A DNA stretch of 15,138 nucleotides from Christensenella sp. UBA7597 (GTDB taxonomy: Bacteria; Bacillota; Clostridia; Christensenellales; Borkfalkiaceae). The stretch lies in the NCBI GenBank assembly GCA_002474405.1, contig DLQW01000098.1:18180-33317 (forward strand). The letters are read 5' to 3'. Shown here piece by piece: positions 1-5,744 of the stretch; positions within the stretch are counted from its first letter, which is position 1; each line of letters starts with the position of its first letter. A program made the translations under genes and the position numbers. The notes under the pieces are model-generated. The model saw only the letters and a list, made by a program, of their open reading frames with translations, searched no databases and was not told the origin of the DNA.

Positions 1-1269
1 CACCAGCTTCGTCGCGTTGCCGTCGCCGTACATTACGATTTTATCCGTCTGCGCAAGCGGGTCGGCTGCGTTCTTCACGATTTCGGGCAGTGCCTGCAGA
101 TACATTTCTATCACGGAAGCTTCGCCCATGCGCTTCTGCGCTTCCGCTTTCTTTTCAATGGCAAGCGCTTCCGCCAAACCTTTCGCTTTCACGCCTTCCG
201 CTTCCTGTTCCATGGCGTAACGTATCGCTTCCGCCTGAGCGCGGCGCGCGGCGGCTTCCTGCGTCGCTTCGTACTTTTTCGCGTCCGCTTCTTTCTGGCG
301 GCGGATAAGTTCGGCTTCCGCTTCTTTCGCGATGCGGTAGTTTTCCGCGTCCGCCTGCTTGCGGATTTCCGCGTCCAGCTGCTTTTCTTTTACGGCGATT
401 TCCGCCTGAGCGATTTCCGCTTCTTTTTCGCGCCGCGCGATGTCCGCGTCCGCTTTGGCGATTTCTATCGTCTTGCGCTGATTTTCCTGCTGAATGGAAT
501 ACGCGGCGTCCGCTTCCGCCTTTTTCGTGTCCGCGCGGATCTGCATTTCCGCCTGCTGCACCGAAAGTTCGGCGTTCTGCTCGGCGATTTTCTTTTCCGC
601 TTCCACCTTTACGGCGTTTGCCTGTTCCTGCGCCTGCGAAGAGGCAATCGCAATGTCGCGCTGGGCGTTTGCCTTGGCAATCTGCGCGTTCTTGCGGATC
701 TGCTCCACGTTGTCGATACCCATGTTTTCAATCGTGCCCGCGCCGTCTTTGAAATTCTGAATATTGAAGTTCACCACTTCGATGCCCAGCTTTTCCATAT
801 CGGGCACAACGTTTTCCGTAATTTTCTTCGCCACGCCCTGACGGTCCTGAACCATTTCTTTCAGCCCCACGGAACCCACGATTTCGCGCATGTTGCCTTC
901 CAGTACCTGCGTTACCAGCGCGATGAGTTCCTGTTGATCCATGTTCAGAAGCGATTCCGCCGCGCGCCCCAGAAGTTCGGGGTCGGAAGAAATTTTGATG
1001 TTCGCCACGCCGTCTACGGTAACGTTGATAAATTCGTTCGTAGGCACCGCTTCGCTGGTTTTAACGTCTACCTGCATCACGCGCAGAGAAAGTTTATCCA
1101 GCCGTTCGATAAAGGGGAGGCGGATTCCCGCTTTTCCTATTAAAATACGCCGCTTTCCCAGCCCCGTGATGATGTACGCCGTATCGGGCGGAGCCTTGAT
1201 GTAACCCATCAGCAAAAATACTACGATCACTGCCGCAACAGCGATTAAAGCAATTCCCCATTCAGGCAT
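1..1269 (-). CDS. floT: Flotillin (SPFH/band 7 membrane scaffold), C-terminus beyond window
   Basis: Read on the minus strand from an ATG at 1269-1267, the frame stays open for 423 codons to the left edge, so the C-terminus is missing. The start is set by an AAGGAGG site at 1285-1279. Residues about 5-22 form a hydrophobic membrane anchor (MPEWGIALIAVAAVIVVFLL). An SPFH domain follows to about residue 190, and then a long coiled coil rich in Glu-Ala and Lys-Ala (AEAQKR, EAEAEL, KADADIA), typical of flotillins. The visible part ends in a helix with MYLQALPEIVKN, also seen near flotillin C-termini. FloT-type flotillins are about 500 residues, so perhaps 60-90 are lost. The family scaffolds membrane microdomains and affects membrane fluidity, signalling and sporulation in Bacillus. 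No NfeD-type partner gene is visible; it could lie to the left. Function is by homology; the family assignment is firm. Confidence 0.93.
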   Translation of the reverse strand, partial: MPEWGIALIAVAAVIVVFLLMGYIKAPPDTAYIITGLGKRRILIGKAGIRLPFIERLDKLSLRVMQVDVKTSEAVPTNEFINVTVDGVANIKISSDPELLGRAAESLLNMDQQELIALVTQVLEGNMREIVGSVGLKEMVQDRQGVAKKITENVVPDMEKLGIEVVNFNIQNFKDGAGTIENMGIDNVEQIRKNAQIAKANAQRDIAIASSQAQEQANAVKVEAEKKIAEQNAELSVQQAEMQIRADTKKAEADAAYSIQQENQRKTIEIAKADADIARREKEAEIAQAEIAVKEKQLDAEIRKQADAENYRIAKEAEAELIRRQKEADAKKYEATQEAAARRAQAEAIRYAMEQEAEGVKAKGLAEALAIEKKAEAQKRMGEASVIEMYLQALPEIVKNAADPLAQTDKIVMYGDGNATKLV

Positions 1270-1294
1270 TTTTTTGTACCTCCTTAGCCTAAAC

Positions 1295-1333
1295 CGTGCA
1301 AAATAAGATGCCGCATAAACTATCTTATGCACG
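1295..1333 (-). other. Hairpin/dyad at the predicted flotillin transcription start
   Basis: CGTGCA-AAA-TAAGAT (1295-1309) is complementary to ATCTTATGCACG (1322-1333), giving a 12-bp stem with a 3-nt bulge and a 12-nt loop. It starts at or just before the predicted +1, so it could be a 5' mRNA-stabilising hairpin or an operator touching the -10. No U-tract follows, so it is not a terminator. Confidence 0.55.
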
Positions 1334-1336
1334 TTA

Positions 1337-1366
1337 ATTGTATCATAATTCTTCGCTTTCTGTCAA
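1337..1366 (-). promoter_or_regulatory. SigA-type promoter of the flotillin gene
   Basis: On the minus strand a perfect -35 hexamer TTGACA (1366-1361) is followed after 18 bases by TACAAT (1342-1337). Transcription should start near 1330, about 60 bases before the ATG at 1269. This is one of the strongest promoters in the window. Confidence 0.85.
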
Positions 1367-1397
1367 CGGTTTGAAGAAGCTTTTGCCTCCGGGAACA

Positions 1398-1468
1398 AGG
1401 ATTTTCGCCGAAATCGCTTAAAATCCGACAAAATCACGCAAAATTTCCGCTTTCCCGTCCGTTATAAT
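1398..1468 (+). promoter_or_regulatory. Candidate spoIIA control region (phased AAAT array, degenerate 0A-like boxes, TATAAT)
   Basis: A TATAAT lies at 1463-1468, about 45 bases before spoIIAA, but no -35 hexamer is recognisable 16-18 bases upstream, which would suit an activator-dependent promoter. Upstream, AAAT(C/T) begins at 1411, 1421, 1431 and 1441, exactly 10 bases apart. CGCCGAA (1406-1412, plus strand) and TGTCGGA (1430-1424, minus strand) each match the Spo0A box TGNCGAA at 6 of 7 positions. In Bacillus, spoIIA is driven by SigH with Spo0A-P. No good SigH -35/-10 pair is seen here, so the assignment is tentative. Confidence 0.3.
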
Positions 1469-1512
1469 TTTCGGGAAGAAAAATCGCGGGACAAAGCGAG
1501 GGAGGCACGGCA

Positions 1513-1890
1513 ATGAAGGCGAGCGCAACGAAGAAAAACGGCATTTTACATTTTTATTTCGACGGCGAACTGGACGAGCACGCCGCGCGCCTCATCCGCA
1601 GGCAGACGGACGCGTTCATCGACGACAACGCCGCCGCGGAGGGCGCGGTATTTCACCTGACGAACGTTACGTTTATGGATTCCACGGGCATCGGCTTTTT
1701 TATCGGCAGATATAAAAAACTCGCTTCGTATTCGATTCCCGCATATTTTGCGGACGTAGGCACCGAGGCGGACAAAGTGCTTTCGCTATCCGGCGTATAC
1801 ACGGTGGTGCCGAAGCTGCCGCCTTCCGCAGGGCAGGCGTGCGGAAAAGCGGGAAGAGAGAGCGGCGTAAACGGCGGGAGGAGAGCGTAA
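1513..1890 (+). CDS. spoIIAA: Anti-sigma F factor antagonist SpoIIAA (STAS domain)
   Basis: A 125-residue STAS-domain protein and first gene of the spoIIA operon. The phosphorylation loop reads FMDSTGIG, placing the acceptor serine at residue 57, where B. subtilis SpoIIAA has Ser58. In the known pathway SpoIIAB phosphorylates this serine and SpoIIE dephosphorylates it; the unphosphorylated form displaces SigF from SpoIIAB in the forespore. The last 20 or so residues (from about 105) are Gly/Arg/Lys-rich, do not look like the STAS fold, and extend the protein slightly beyond the usual 117. GAGGGAGG at 1498-1505, 7 bases before the ATG, supports the start. The stop codon abuts the spoIIAB start. 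Assignment rests on the motif and on the two downstream genes. Confidence 0.95.
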   Translation: MKASATKKNGILHFYFDGELDEHAARLIRRQTDAFIDDNAAAEGAVFHLTNVTFMDSTGIGFFIGRYKKLASYSIPAYFADVGTEADKVLSLSGVYTVVPKLPPSAGQACGKAGRESGVNGGRRA

Positions 1891-2346
1891 ATGAAAAACC
1901 GTATGATTTTGAAAATATCGGCGATCGGCGAAAACGAGGGGTTCGCGCGCAGCGCGGTGGCGGCGTTCGCCGCGTCGATGGAACCCACGATCGACGAGCT
2001 TTCCGATTTGAAAACCGCCGTATCCGAAGCGGTTACAAACTGCGTGGTGCACGCGTACAAAGGTGCGGAAAGCGAAGAAAATTATATTACGATTACCTGC
2101 GAGGCGGACGAAAGCGCAAGAGAACTACATATCGAAGTTGCCGATACGGGCTGCGGCATCGAGAACGTAGAAGAAGCGCTGCAGCCGTTTTTCACCACTT
2201 CGGGCAATGCGGAACGTTCGGGCATGGGTTTTACCATCATGCAGACGTTTACCGACGGCTGCGAAGTGGAAAGCACCGCGGGCGCGGGCACAAAAGTGCG
2301 TATGAAAAAGAAATTCGGCAAAAAGGCAGGGGATAATGCTGAATGA
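1891..2346 (+). CDS. spoIIAB: Anti-sigma F factor / serine kinase SpoIIAB (GHKL fold)
   Basis: A 151-residue GHKL-type ATPase-kinase. The N-box SEAVTNCVVHAY (residues 45-56) contains Glu46 and Asn50, the positions of the catalytic base and Mg ligand in Bacillus SpoIIAB. The G1 box DTGCGI is at 85-90, and an ATP-lid with FFTTSGNAERSGMGF (to residue 114) follows. The protein should bind and hold SigF with ATP and phosphorylate SpoIIAA with ADP release. The ATG directly follows the spoIIAA stop, and a GGGAGGAG site (1876-1883) lies inside the end of spoIIAA, so translation is probably coupled. It overlaps sigF by 11 bases, which should help keep anti-sigma and sigma stoichiometric. Length is close to the family norm of about 146. 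Confidence 0.96.
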   Translation: MKNRMILKISAIGENEGFARSAVAAFAASMEPTIDELSDLKTAVSEAVTNCVVHAYKGAESEENYITITCEADESARELHIEVADTGCGIENVEEALQPFFTTSGNAERSGMGFTIMQTFTDGCEVESTAGAGTKVRMKKKFGKKAGDNAE

Positions 2347-3067
2347 CGAACAGACTTCTGCGCTCATAAAAAAAGCGAAATCGGGCGACGGCACGGCAAA
2401 GGAAACGCTGATTTCCGAAAACGTGTCGCTGATAAAATGTATCGTAAAACGGTATCTGAACAAAGGCGTGGAATACGACGATTTGTTTCAGCTTGCCTGC
2501 ATGGGGTTTTTAAAAGCGATCGCGGGGTACAACGAAGCGTTCGAGACGAAATTTTCCACGTATGCGGTGCCGATGATCGCGGGCGAAATCAAGCGTTTCA
2601 TGCGCGACGACGGCAGCGTGAAAGTATCGCGCGCCATCAAGCAGACGGCGAAAGAAATCAACGGATTCGTTTCCGATTTTTCTCTGAAAAACGGCAGAAA
2701 ACCCGCCCTCGGCGAAATCGCGGCGGCGTTTTCCATCGAAGAAAGCGAAGTGGCGTTCATGCTCGGTTCTTCCAGAATGCCGCTTTCTCTGCAAAGCGAT
2801 AAGGGCGGCGACGACGTAGAGGGCGGCAGAACGCTGATGGATACCATCGCTTCGGGCGAGGGCGAAGAGGAACTTCTCGATAAACTGCAGCTGAAAACGG
2901 CTTTGGCGTCTTTATCCGAACGGGACAGAAAAATTATCTTTTTACGTTATTTCCGCGATAAAACGCAGAGCGAAGTCGCCGGGATGATCGGCGTTTCGCA
3001 GGTGCAGATTTCGCGCATCGAAAGCCGCATTTTAAAGGATTTCAAAGAACGGATGCGCACGGTATAA
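2336..3067 (+). CDS. sigF: RNA polymerase sigma factor SigF (forespore-specific)
   Basis: A 243-residue sigma-70 family protein of the SigB/F/G group. Region 2 carries DDLFQLACMGFLKAI (48-62) and FSTYAVPMIAGEIKRFMRDD (73-92), followed by GSVKVSR, close to B. subtilis SigF. Region 3 spans about 100-150. Region 4 includes LSERDRKIIFLRYF (193-206) and the helix-turn-helix QSEVAGMIGVSQVQISRIES (211-230). Its place directly after spoIIAA-spoIIAB, with the start inside spoIIAB (ATG at 2336, AGGGG upstream), identifies it as SigF, not SigG or SigB. Known role: first forespore sigma factor after asymmetric division. No terminator is visible after the stop; the promoter of the next gene begins 17 bases later. 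Confidence 0.95.
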   Translation: MLNDEQTSALIKKAKSGDGTAKETLISENVSLIKCIVKRYLNKGVEYDDLFQLACMGFLKAIAGYNEAFETKFSTYAVPMIAGEIKRFMRDDGSVKVSRAIKQTAKEINGFVSDFSLKNGRKPALGEIAAAFSIEESEVAFMLGSSRMPLSLQSDKGGDDVEGGRTLMDTIASGEGEEELLDKLQLKTALASLSERDRKIIFLRYFRDKTQSEVAGMIGVSQVQISRIESRILKDFKERMRTV

Positions 3068-3083
3068 CCTTTGCGCAGAACGC

Positions 3084-3112
3084 TTGACAAATCGGCAAAA
3101 GCGTGGTATACT
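3084..3112 (+). promoter_or_regulatory. SigA-type promoter for the membrane-anchored protein gene
   Basis: TTGACA (3084-3089), a 17-base spacer and TATACT (3107-3112) form a near-consensus promoter. Its presence rules out the GTG at 3103 as a start codon for the next gene, since that triplet lies in the promoter. Predicted +1 is near 3119. Confidence 0.88.
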
Positions 3113-3118
3113 TTCCTT

Positions 3119-3135
3119 GCCGTTTGCAAAACGGC
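3119..3135 (+). other. 5'-end hairpin of the 3166-4230 transcript
   Basis: GCCGTTT (3119-3125), loop GCA, AAACGGC (3129-3135) form a perfect 7-bp stem that begins at the predicted transcription start. It could protect the mRNA 5' end or serve as an operator dyad. Confidence 0.5.
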
Positions 3136-3165
3136 GGTAAAAAACGTACGAAGGAAGTACAAAAA

Positions 3166-4230
3166 ATGGCGGTAAAAACCAAAACGAAGAAGAAGGCATG
3201 GCAGAAACTTTTAATCGCGCTCGGCATTGTGGCGATTGTAGTCGTCGTATTTCTCGGCGCGGTCATCGGGTATTTCAGAATCCCCGTAAGCAAGTATTAT
3301 AAGGCGAGCGAAAAGGCGTTTGAAATTCCCGGTACTTCCGACGGATTCATCGCGCAGGGTATTTCTTACGACGATCGCGAAGATATGTTCTTTCTCACCG
3401 GCTATATGAACGATAAAAGCGCTTCGCCCGTGTACCTCGTGAAGAAGTCCGAGGGCAAAAAAGCAAAGGCGAAAACGCTGTATCTGAAAGATACCGACGG
3501 CTCGGATTACACGGGGCACTGCGGTGGACTTACCGTGCACGGCGATTATATTTACGTGGCGGGTAGCAGCAAGCACTGCCTGTACGTATATTCGTATGCG
3601 GAAGCGCTGGCGGCGGAAGATAAATCGGGGCTGGAGTGCAAAGGCACGTTCCTCATCGAAAGCGAAGATAAAAGCGACTATATCGGCGTGGCGTTCGTAA
3701 CCGTGTGGGATAACGCGCTGGTAGCCGGCGAATTTTACCGCGAACAGAATTATCCCACGCTCGATACGCATAAGCGCGTAACGGCAAGCGGCGAAACAAA
3801 CTACGCTATGGCTGCCTGCTATCCGTTCGCCGACGGCACGGAAGGGGAAAACGAAGCGGCGTTCGGTTTGAAAAAGCAGCCGTCGGCGGCTATCTCCATG
3901 CCGGGGCTTGTGCAGGGCGCGTATTTCGAAAACGGCAAAGCCGTTCTTTCCACGTCCTATGCCGTGGCGTTCTCGCATCTGTACGAATACGACCTTTCGA
4001 AATCGGCTACGGGCGGCAAAGTAACCTTAATGGGCGCCGAGCTTCCTTTGTATTCGCTGGATAACGGTTCTCTTACCGCCGATTATAAAATCGCGCCGAT
4101 GAGCGAAGAAATCGTTCTCGTGGACGGAAAAACGTACGTGATGTGCGAATCCGCTTCCGATAAATACAAGTTCGGCAAATTCACAGGCGCGAAATGGTGC
4201 TACGCCACCGATTTGACGAAAATGGGTTAA
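3166..4230 (+). CDS. Single-pass membrane-anchored protein with beta-propeller-like ectodomain, function unknown
   Basis: A 354-residue protein. The start is the ATG at 3166, with AAGGAAG at 3151-3157. Residues 1-14 are very basic (MAVKTKTKKKAWQK), residues 15-37 form one hydrophobic membrane helix, and the rest should lie outside the cell. The ectodomain has repeated short strand-turn-strand units ending in aromatic/Val patterns (DYIYVAGSSKHCLYVYSY, ENGKAVLSTSYAVAF, DGKTYVMCESASDKYKFG), which suggests a beta-propeller or similar all-beta fold. GFIAQGISYDD near residue 60 resembles the entry strand of such propellers. I do not recognise a named family or catalytic residues. Three Cys lie in the ectodomain up to residue 158 (119, 138, 158) and three more C-terminally. 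It is monocistronic, between its own promoter and terminator, so its position after sigF need not mean a sporulation role. Confidence 0.85.
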   Translation: MAVKTKTKKKAWQKLLIALGIVAIVVVVFLGAVIGYFRIPVSKYYKASEKAFEIPGTSDGFIAQGISYDDREDMFFLTGYMNDKSASPVYLVKKSEGKKAKAKTLYLKDTDGSDYTGHCGGLTVHGDYIYVAGSSKHCLYVYSYAEALAAEDKSGLECKGTFLIESEDKSDYIGVAFVTVWDNALVAGEFYREQNYPTLDTHKRVTASGETNYAMAACYPFADGTEGENEAAFGLKKQPSAAISMPGLVQGAYFENGKAVLSTSYAVAFSHLYEYDLSKSATGGKVTLMGAELPLYSLDNGSLTADYKIAPMSEEIVLVDGKTYVMCESASDKYKFGKFTGAKWCYATDLTKMG

Positions 4231-4252
4231 TCGCAAAAAATTCGGTAAAAAA

Positions 4253-4297
4253 GCCCGTCGCGGCGGAAATTTTCCGCTTGCGGCGGGTATATTTTTT
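4253..4297 (+). terminator. Rho-independent terminator after the membrane-anchored protein gene
   Basis: CCCGTCGCGGCGGAAA pairs, with small mismatches, to TTCCGCTTGCGGCGGG, and TATATTTTTT follows. The G/C-rich stem plus T-run 22 bases after the stop codon makes a strong intrinsic terminator. Confidence 0.88.
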
Positions 4298-4346
4298 CAA
4301 AAACCGCGCAAGCTGGTAATCAGAAAGCAACGGGGGTAGCGGCGGA

Positions 4347-4592
4347 ATGAACGACATCAGAAAAGAAAAAACGGAGAAGAATACCGAAGCCGACGCCGGA
4401 ACAAAGAGCGGCGGAGAATGCGGCTGGCTGCATTATCTGGCGAAAATCGAAGATCTGGCGGAAAAGAAAAGCAAAATATATTCGCGGCTGTTTTTCAACG
4501 CGGCGCTGGCACAGGACATGGAACGTCTTGCGGTATCGCATGCGCAGGGCAAAAAGGCGCTTCTGACGCTGGCGAAAAAAGAAGAGGCGTAA
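4347..4592 (+). CDS. Small hypothetical helical protein (81 aa)
   Basis: An 81-residue protein, not recognised. The first 20 residues are charged (Lys/Glu-rich). From residue 27 on (WLHYLAKIEDLAEKKSKIYS and beyond) the pattern suits two amphipathic helices ending in KKALLTLAKKEEA. There is no signal peptide, membrane segment or catalytic motif. A GGGGG stretch at 4332-4336, 10 bases before the ATG, is a possible ribosome site; no clear promoter is seen between the preceding terminator and this gene. It is followed after 28 bases by another small gene with a better ribosome site, and the two are probably co-transcribed. Bias toward Gly/Ala/Lys/Glu codons like the neighbours supports real coding. 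A partner role with the next protein is inference only. Confidence 0.6.
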   Translation: MNDIRKEKTEKNTEADAGTKSGGECGWLHYLAKIEDLAEKKSKIYSRLFFNAALAQDMERLAVSHAQGKKALLTLAKKEEA

Positions 4593-4620
4593 ACGGCGCG
4601 GCAAAAACGGGGAGAGAAAA

Positions 4621-4833
4621 ATGAAAAACGCAAAACGGGATATTACTTTAAACGAAAAAGACAGCATCGAGGATATGGCGCAAACCGAGCGTACGCTTTT
4701 TTATGCTTTCGCGCGGGCGCTGTTCAGGGCGGAAAGGCGCGAAACGCGGGAAGCGCTTTGGCGGGGAATGGAACGCGCGGCGCGGAACGTGTTTTTTCTG
4801 GAAGGACTTTCCGACGGCGCGCAGCGGCAATAA
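4621..4833 (+). CDS. Small protein with weak resemblance to the Coat_F spore-coat family (70 aa)
   Basis: A 70-residue, mostly helical protein preceded by GGGGAG at 4609-4614, 6 bases before the ATG. The segment ITLNEKDSIEDMAQTERTLF (8-27) resembles the start of Coat_F (CotF-like) proteins, which commonly read like LTEKDxLxDxLxxEKxL. The later spacing of Tyr, Arg-Glu and an acidic/Gln-rich tail also fits loosely. Coat_F members form ferritin-like helical bundles on spore coats of Bacillota. This one is short, Arg-rich and lacks the usual GWY C-terminal motif, so it would be a reduced or divergent member. The match is from memory of the family pattern, not from an alignment. The alternative is an unrelated small helical protein. 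Confidence 0.6.
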   Translation: MKNAKRDITLNEKDSIEDMAQTERTLFYAFARALFRAERRETREALWRGMERAARNVFFLEGLSDGAQRQ

Positions 4834-4888
4834 ACGGCGCGAACGGATAGAAAAAGCGGATAAAAACACAAAAAAATCGTAAAAAACG

Positions 4889-4930
4889 GCGAAAAAGTAC
4901 GGCGAAAAGCTGTACTTTTTTCGTTTTTCG
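4889..4930 (+). terminator. Terminator-like hairpin between the small genes and mscL
   Basis: CGAAAAAGTAC (4890-4900) pairs with GTACTTTTTTCG (4912-4923) around an 11-nt loop, and GTTTTTCG follows. The A-rich left arm and T-rich right arm suit termination in either direction. It overlaps the weak -35 of the mscL promoter. Confidence 0.6.
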
Positions 4931-4939
4931 TGCTACAAT
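4911..4939 (+). promoter_or_regulatory. Probable mscL promoter with extended -10
   Basis: TACAAT at 4934-4939 is preceded by TG one base upstream (TGCTACAAT), an extended -10. Seventeen bases further up, TGTACT (4911-4916) is a poor -35 (3 of 6) and lies in the right arm of the preceding hairpin. Predicted +1 is near 4946, leaving a leader of about 93 bases. Confidence 0.6.
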
Positions 4940-5038
4940 GTAAAAGCGGCGCGGGCAGGGCGCAGGTTACGTGCAAACATCGCGTAAACAACGCGCAACG
5001 CCGACGGCGCAAAAAAAATTCACGGAGCGTTTTTTGAA

Positions 5039-5689
5039 ATGAAACAGGAAACGAAAGAAAAGAAGAAAAAGGGAATGAAGAAGTTTTTCGATGAGTTCGG
5101 CAAATTCATCATGCGCGGCAACGTGCTCGATCTTGCCGTAGGTGTTATCGTCGGCGGCGCGTTCACCGCAATCGTCAACGCGCTTTCCGATCATATTTTA
5201 AAGCCGATCATCAATTTCCTGCTGGCGTTGCTTCTGGGCGAAGATTCGCTGGAAAACATCTATACGTATTTAAAGAAAGTGCCCGCGGCGGACGGCAGCG
5301 GCACGGTGGACCTCGCGGCTTCCATTTATATCGACTGGGGCGCGTTCATCAATGCGATCATCAATTTCCTTTTAATCGCGTTCGTGTTGTTCTGCATCGT
5401 GAAAACGATCAATAAGGTATCGGAAGCGCACGATAAAATGTGGGACGACGTAAATCTGCCGAAGAAAAAGAAGATTGCCGAATACAGAAAGAGCGGACTT
5501 TCCCGCAAACAGGCGCTTGCAAAATACGAAGAAGAAGTAAAAGCGGCGGCTGCAGAGAAAGCTGCGGCGGACGCGGCGGCAAAGAAAGCGGCGGAAGAGG
5601 CGGCAGCCGAAGCGGAAAGAAAAGCAACGGAAAACACGCGGCTCCTTGCCGAAATCGTGGAACTTCTGAAAGAAAATCAGGCGAAATAA
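5039..5689 (+). CDS. mscL: Large-conductance mechanosensitive channel MscL with extended C-terminal region
   Basis: A 216-residue MscL. The family core is clear: [20 protein letters not shown] (17-36) and [20 protein letters not shown] form helix M1 and the start of the loop, and [20 protein letters not shown] (103-122) is M2. The channel opens under membrane tension to release solutes during hypo-osmotic shock. The C-terminus [14 protein letters not shown] (201-214) matches the usual cytoplasmic bundle helix of MscL (LLTEIRDLLK in E. coli). Between M2 and that helix lies an extra stretch of about 60 residues (about 140-199), first Lys-rich, then Ala/Lys/Glu-rich and probably a long helix. 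Usual MscL length is 130-150. The start at 5039 has GGAG at 5024-5027; an in-frame ATG at 5075 has no room for a ribosome site. Confidence 0.95.
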   Translation: MKQETKEKKKKGMKKFFDEFGKFIMRGNVLDLAVGVIVGGAFTAIVNALSDHILKPIINFLLALLLGEDSLENIYTYLKKVPAADGSGTVDLAASIYIDWGAFINAIINFLLIAFVLFCIVKTINKVSEAHDKMWDDVNLPKKKKIAEYRKSGLSRKQALAKYEEEVKAAAAEKAAADAAAKKAAEEAAAEAERKATENTRLLAEIVELLKENQAK

Positions 5690-5709
5690 ATTTCGGTACC
5701 CGATTTTCG

Positions 5710-5738
5710 TTGACGAAACGGCAAAAATCGGCTATAAT
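5710..5738 (+). promoter_or_regulatory. SigA-type promoter of the pheST operon
   Basis: TTGACG (5710-5715), a 17-base spacer and TATAAT (5733-5738). Predicted +1 is near 5745. The -35 sits at the apex of an imperfect dyad, CCGATTTTCGTT (5700-5711) against AAACG-GC-AAAATCGG (5716-5731). That dyad, followed by an A/T-rich ATATTTTTAT, might also end mscL transcripts. Confidence 0.88.
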
Positions 5739-5744
5739 ATTTTT

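Noticed and set aside
17..1204. Several plus-strand frames (e.g. 17-220, 494-760, 941-1204) opposite the flotillin gene
   Set aside because: They are Ala/Ser/Phe/Cys-rich reverse images of the flotillin coiled coil, lack good ribosome sites, and the minus-strand frame has a clear family, promoter and start.
1391..1426. SigH promoter for spoIIA (CAAGGATTT at 1396-1404 as -35)
   Set aside because: The expected GAAT-type -10 is absent at the right distance (only TTAAAATCC) and the site lies far upstream; kept only as a remote possibility.
2336..3067. Sigma factor as SigB or SigG
   Set aside because: SigB operons have RsbV/RsbW with different context, and SigG is usually next to spoIIG; the spoIIAA-spoIIAB-sigF order fits SigF best.
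3211..3978. 255-codon minus-strand frame opposite the membrane-anchored protein
   Set aside because: Mirror composition, no ribosome site; the plus-strand gene has promoter, ribosome site, membrane helix and terminator.
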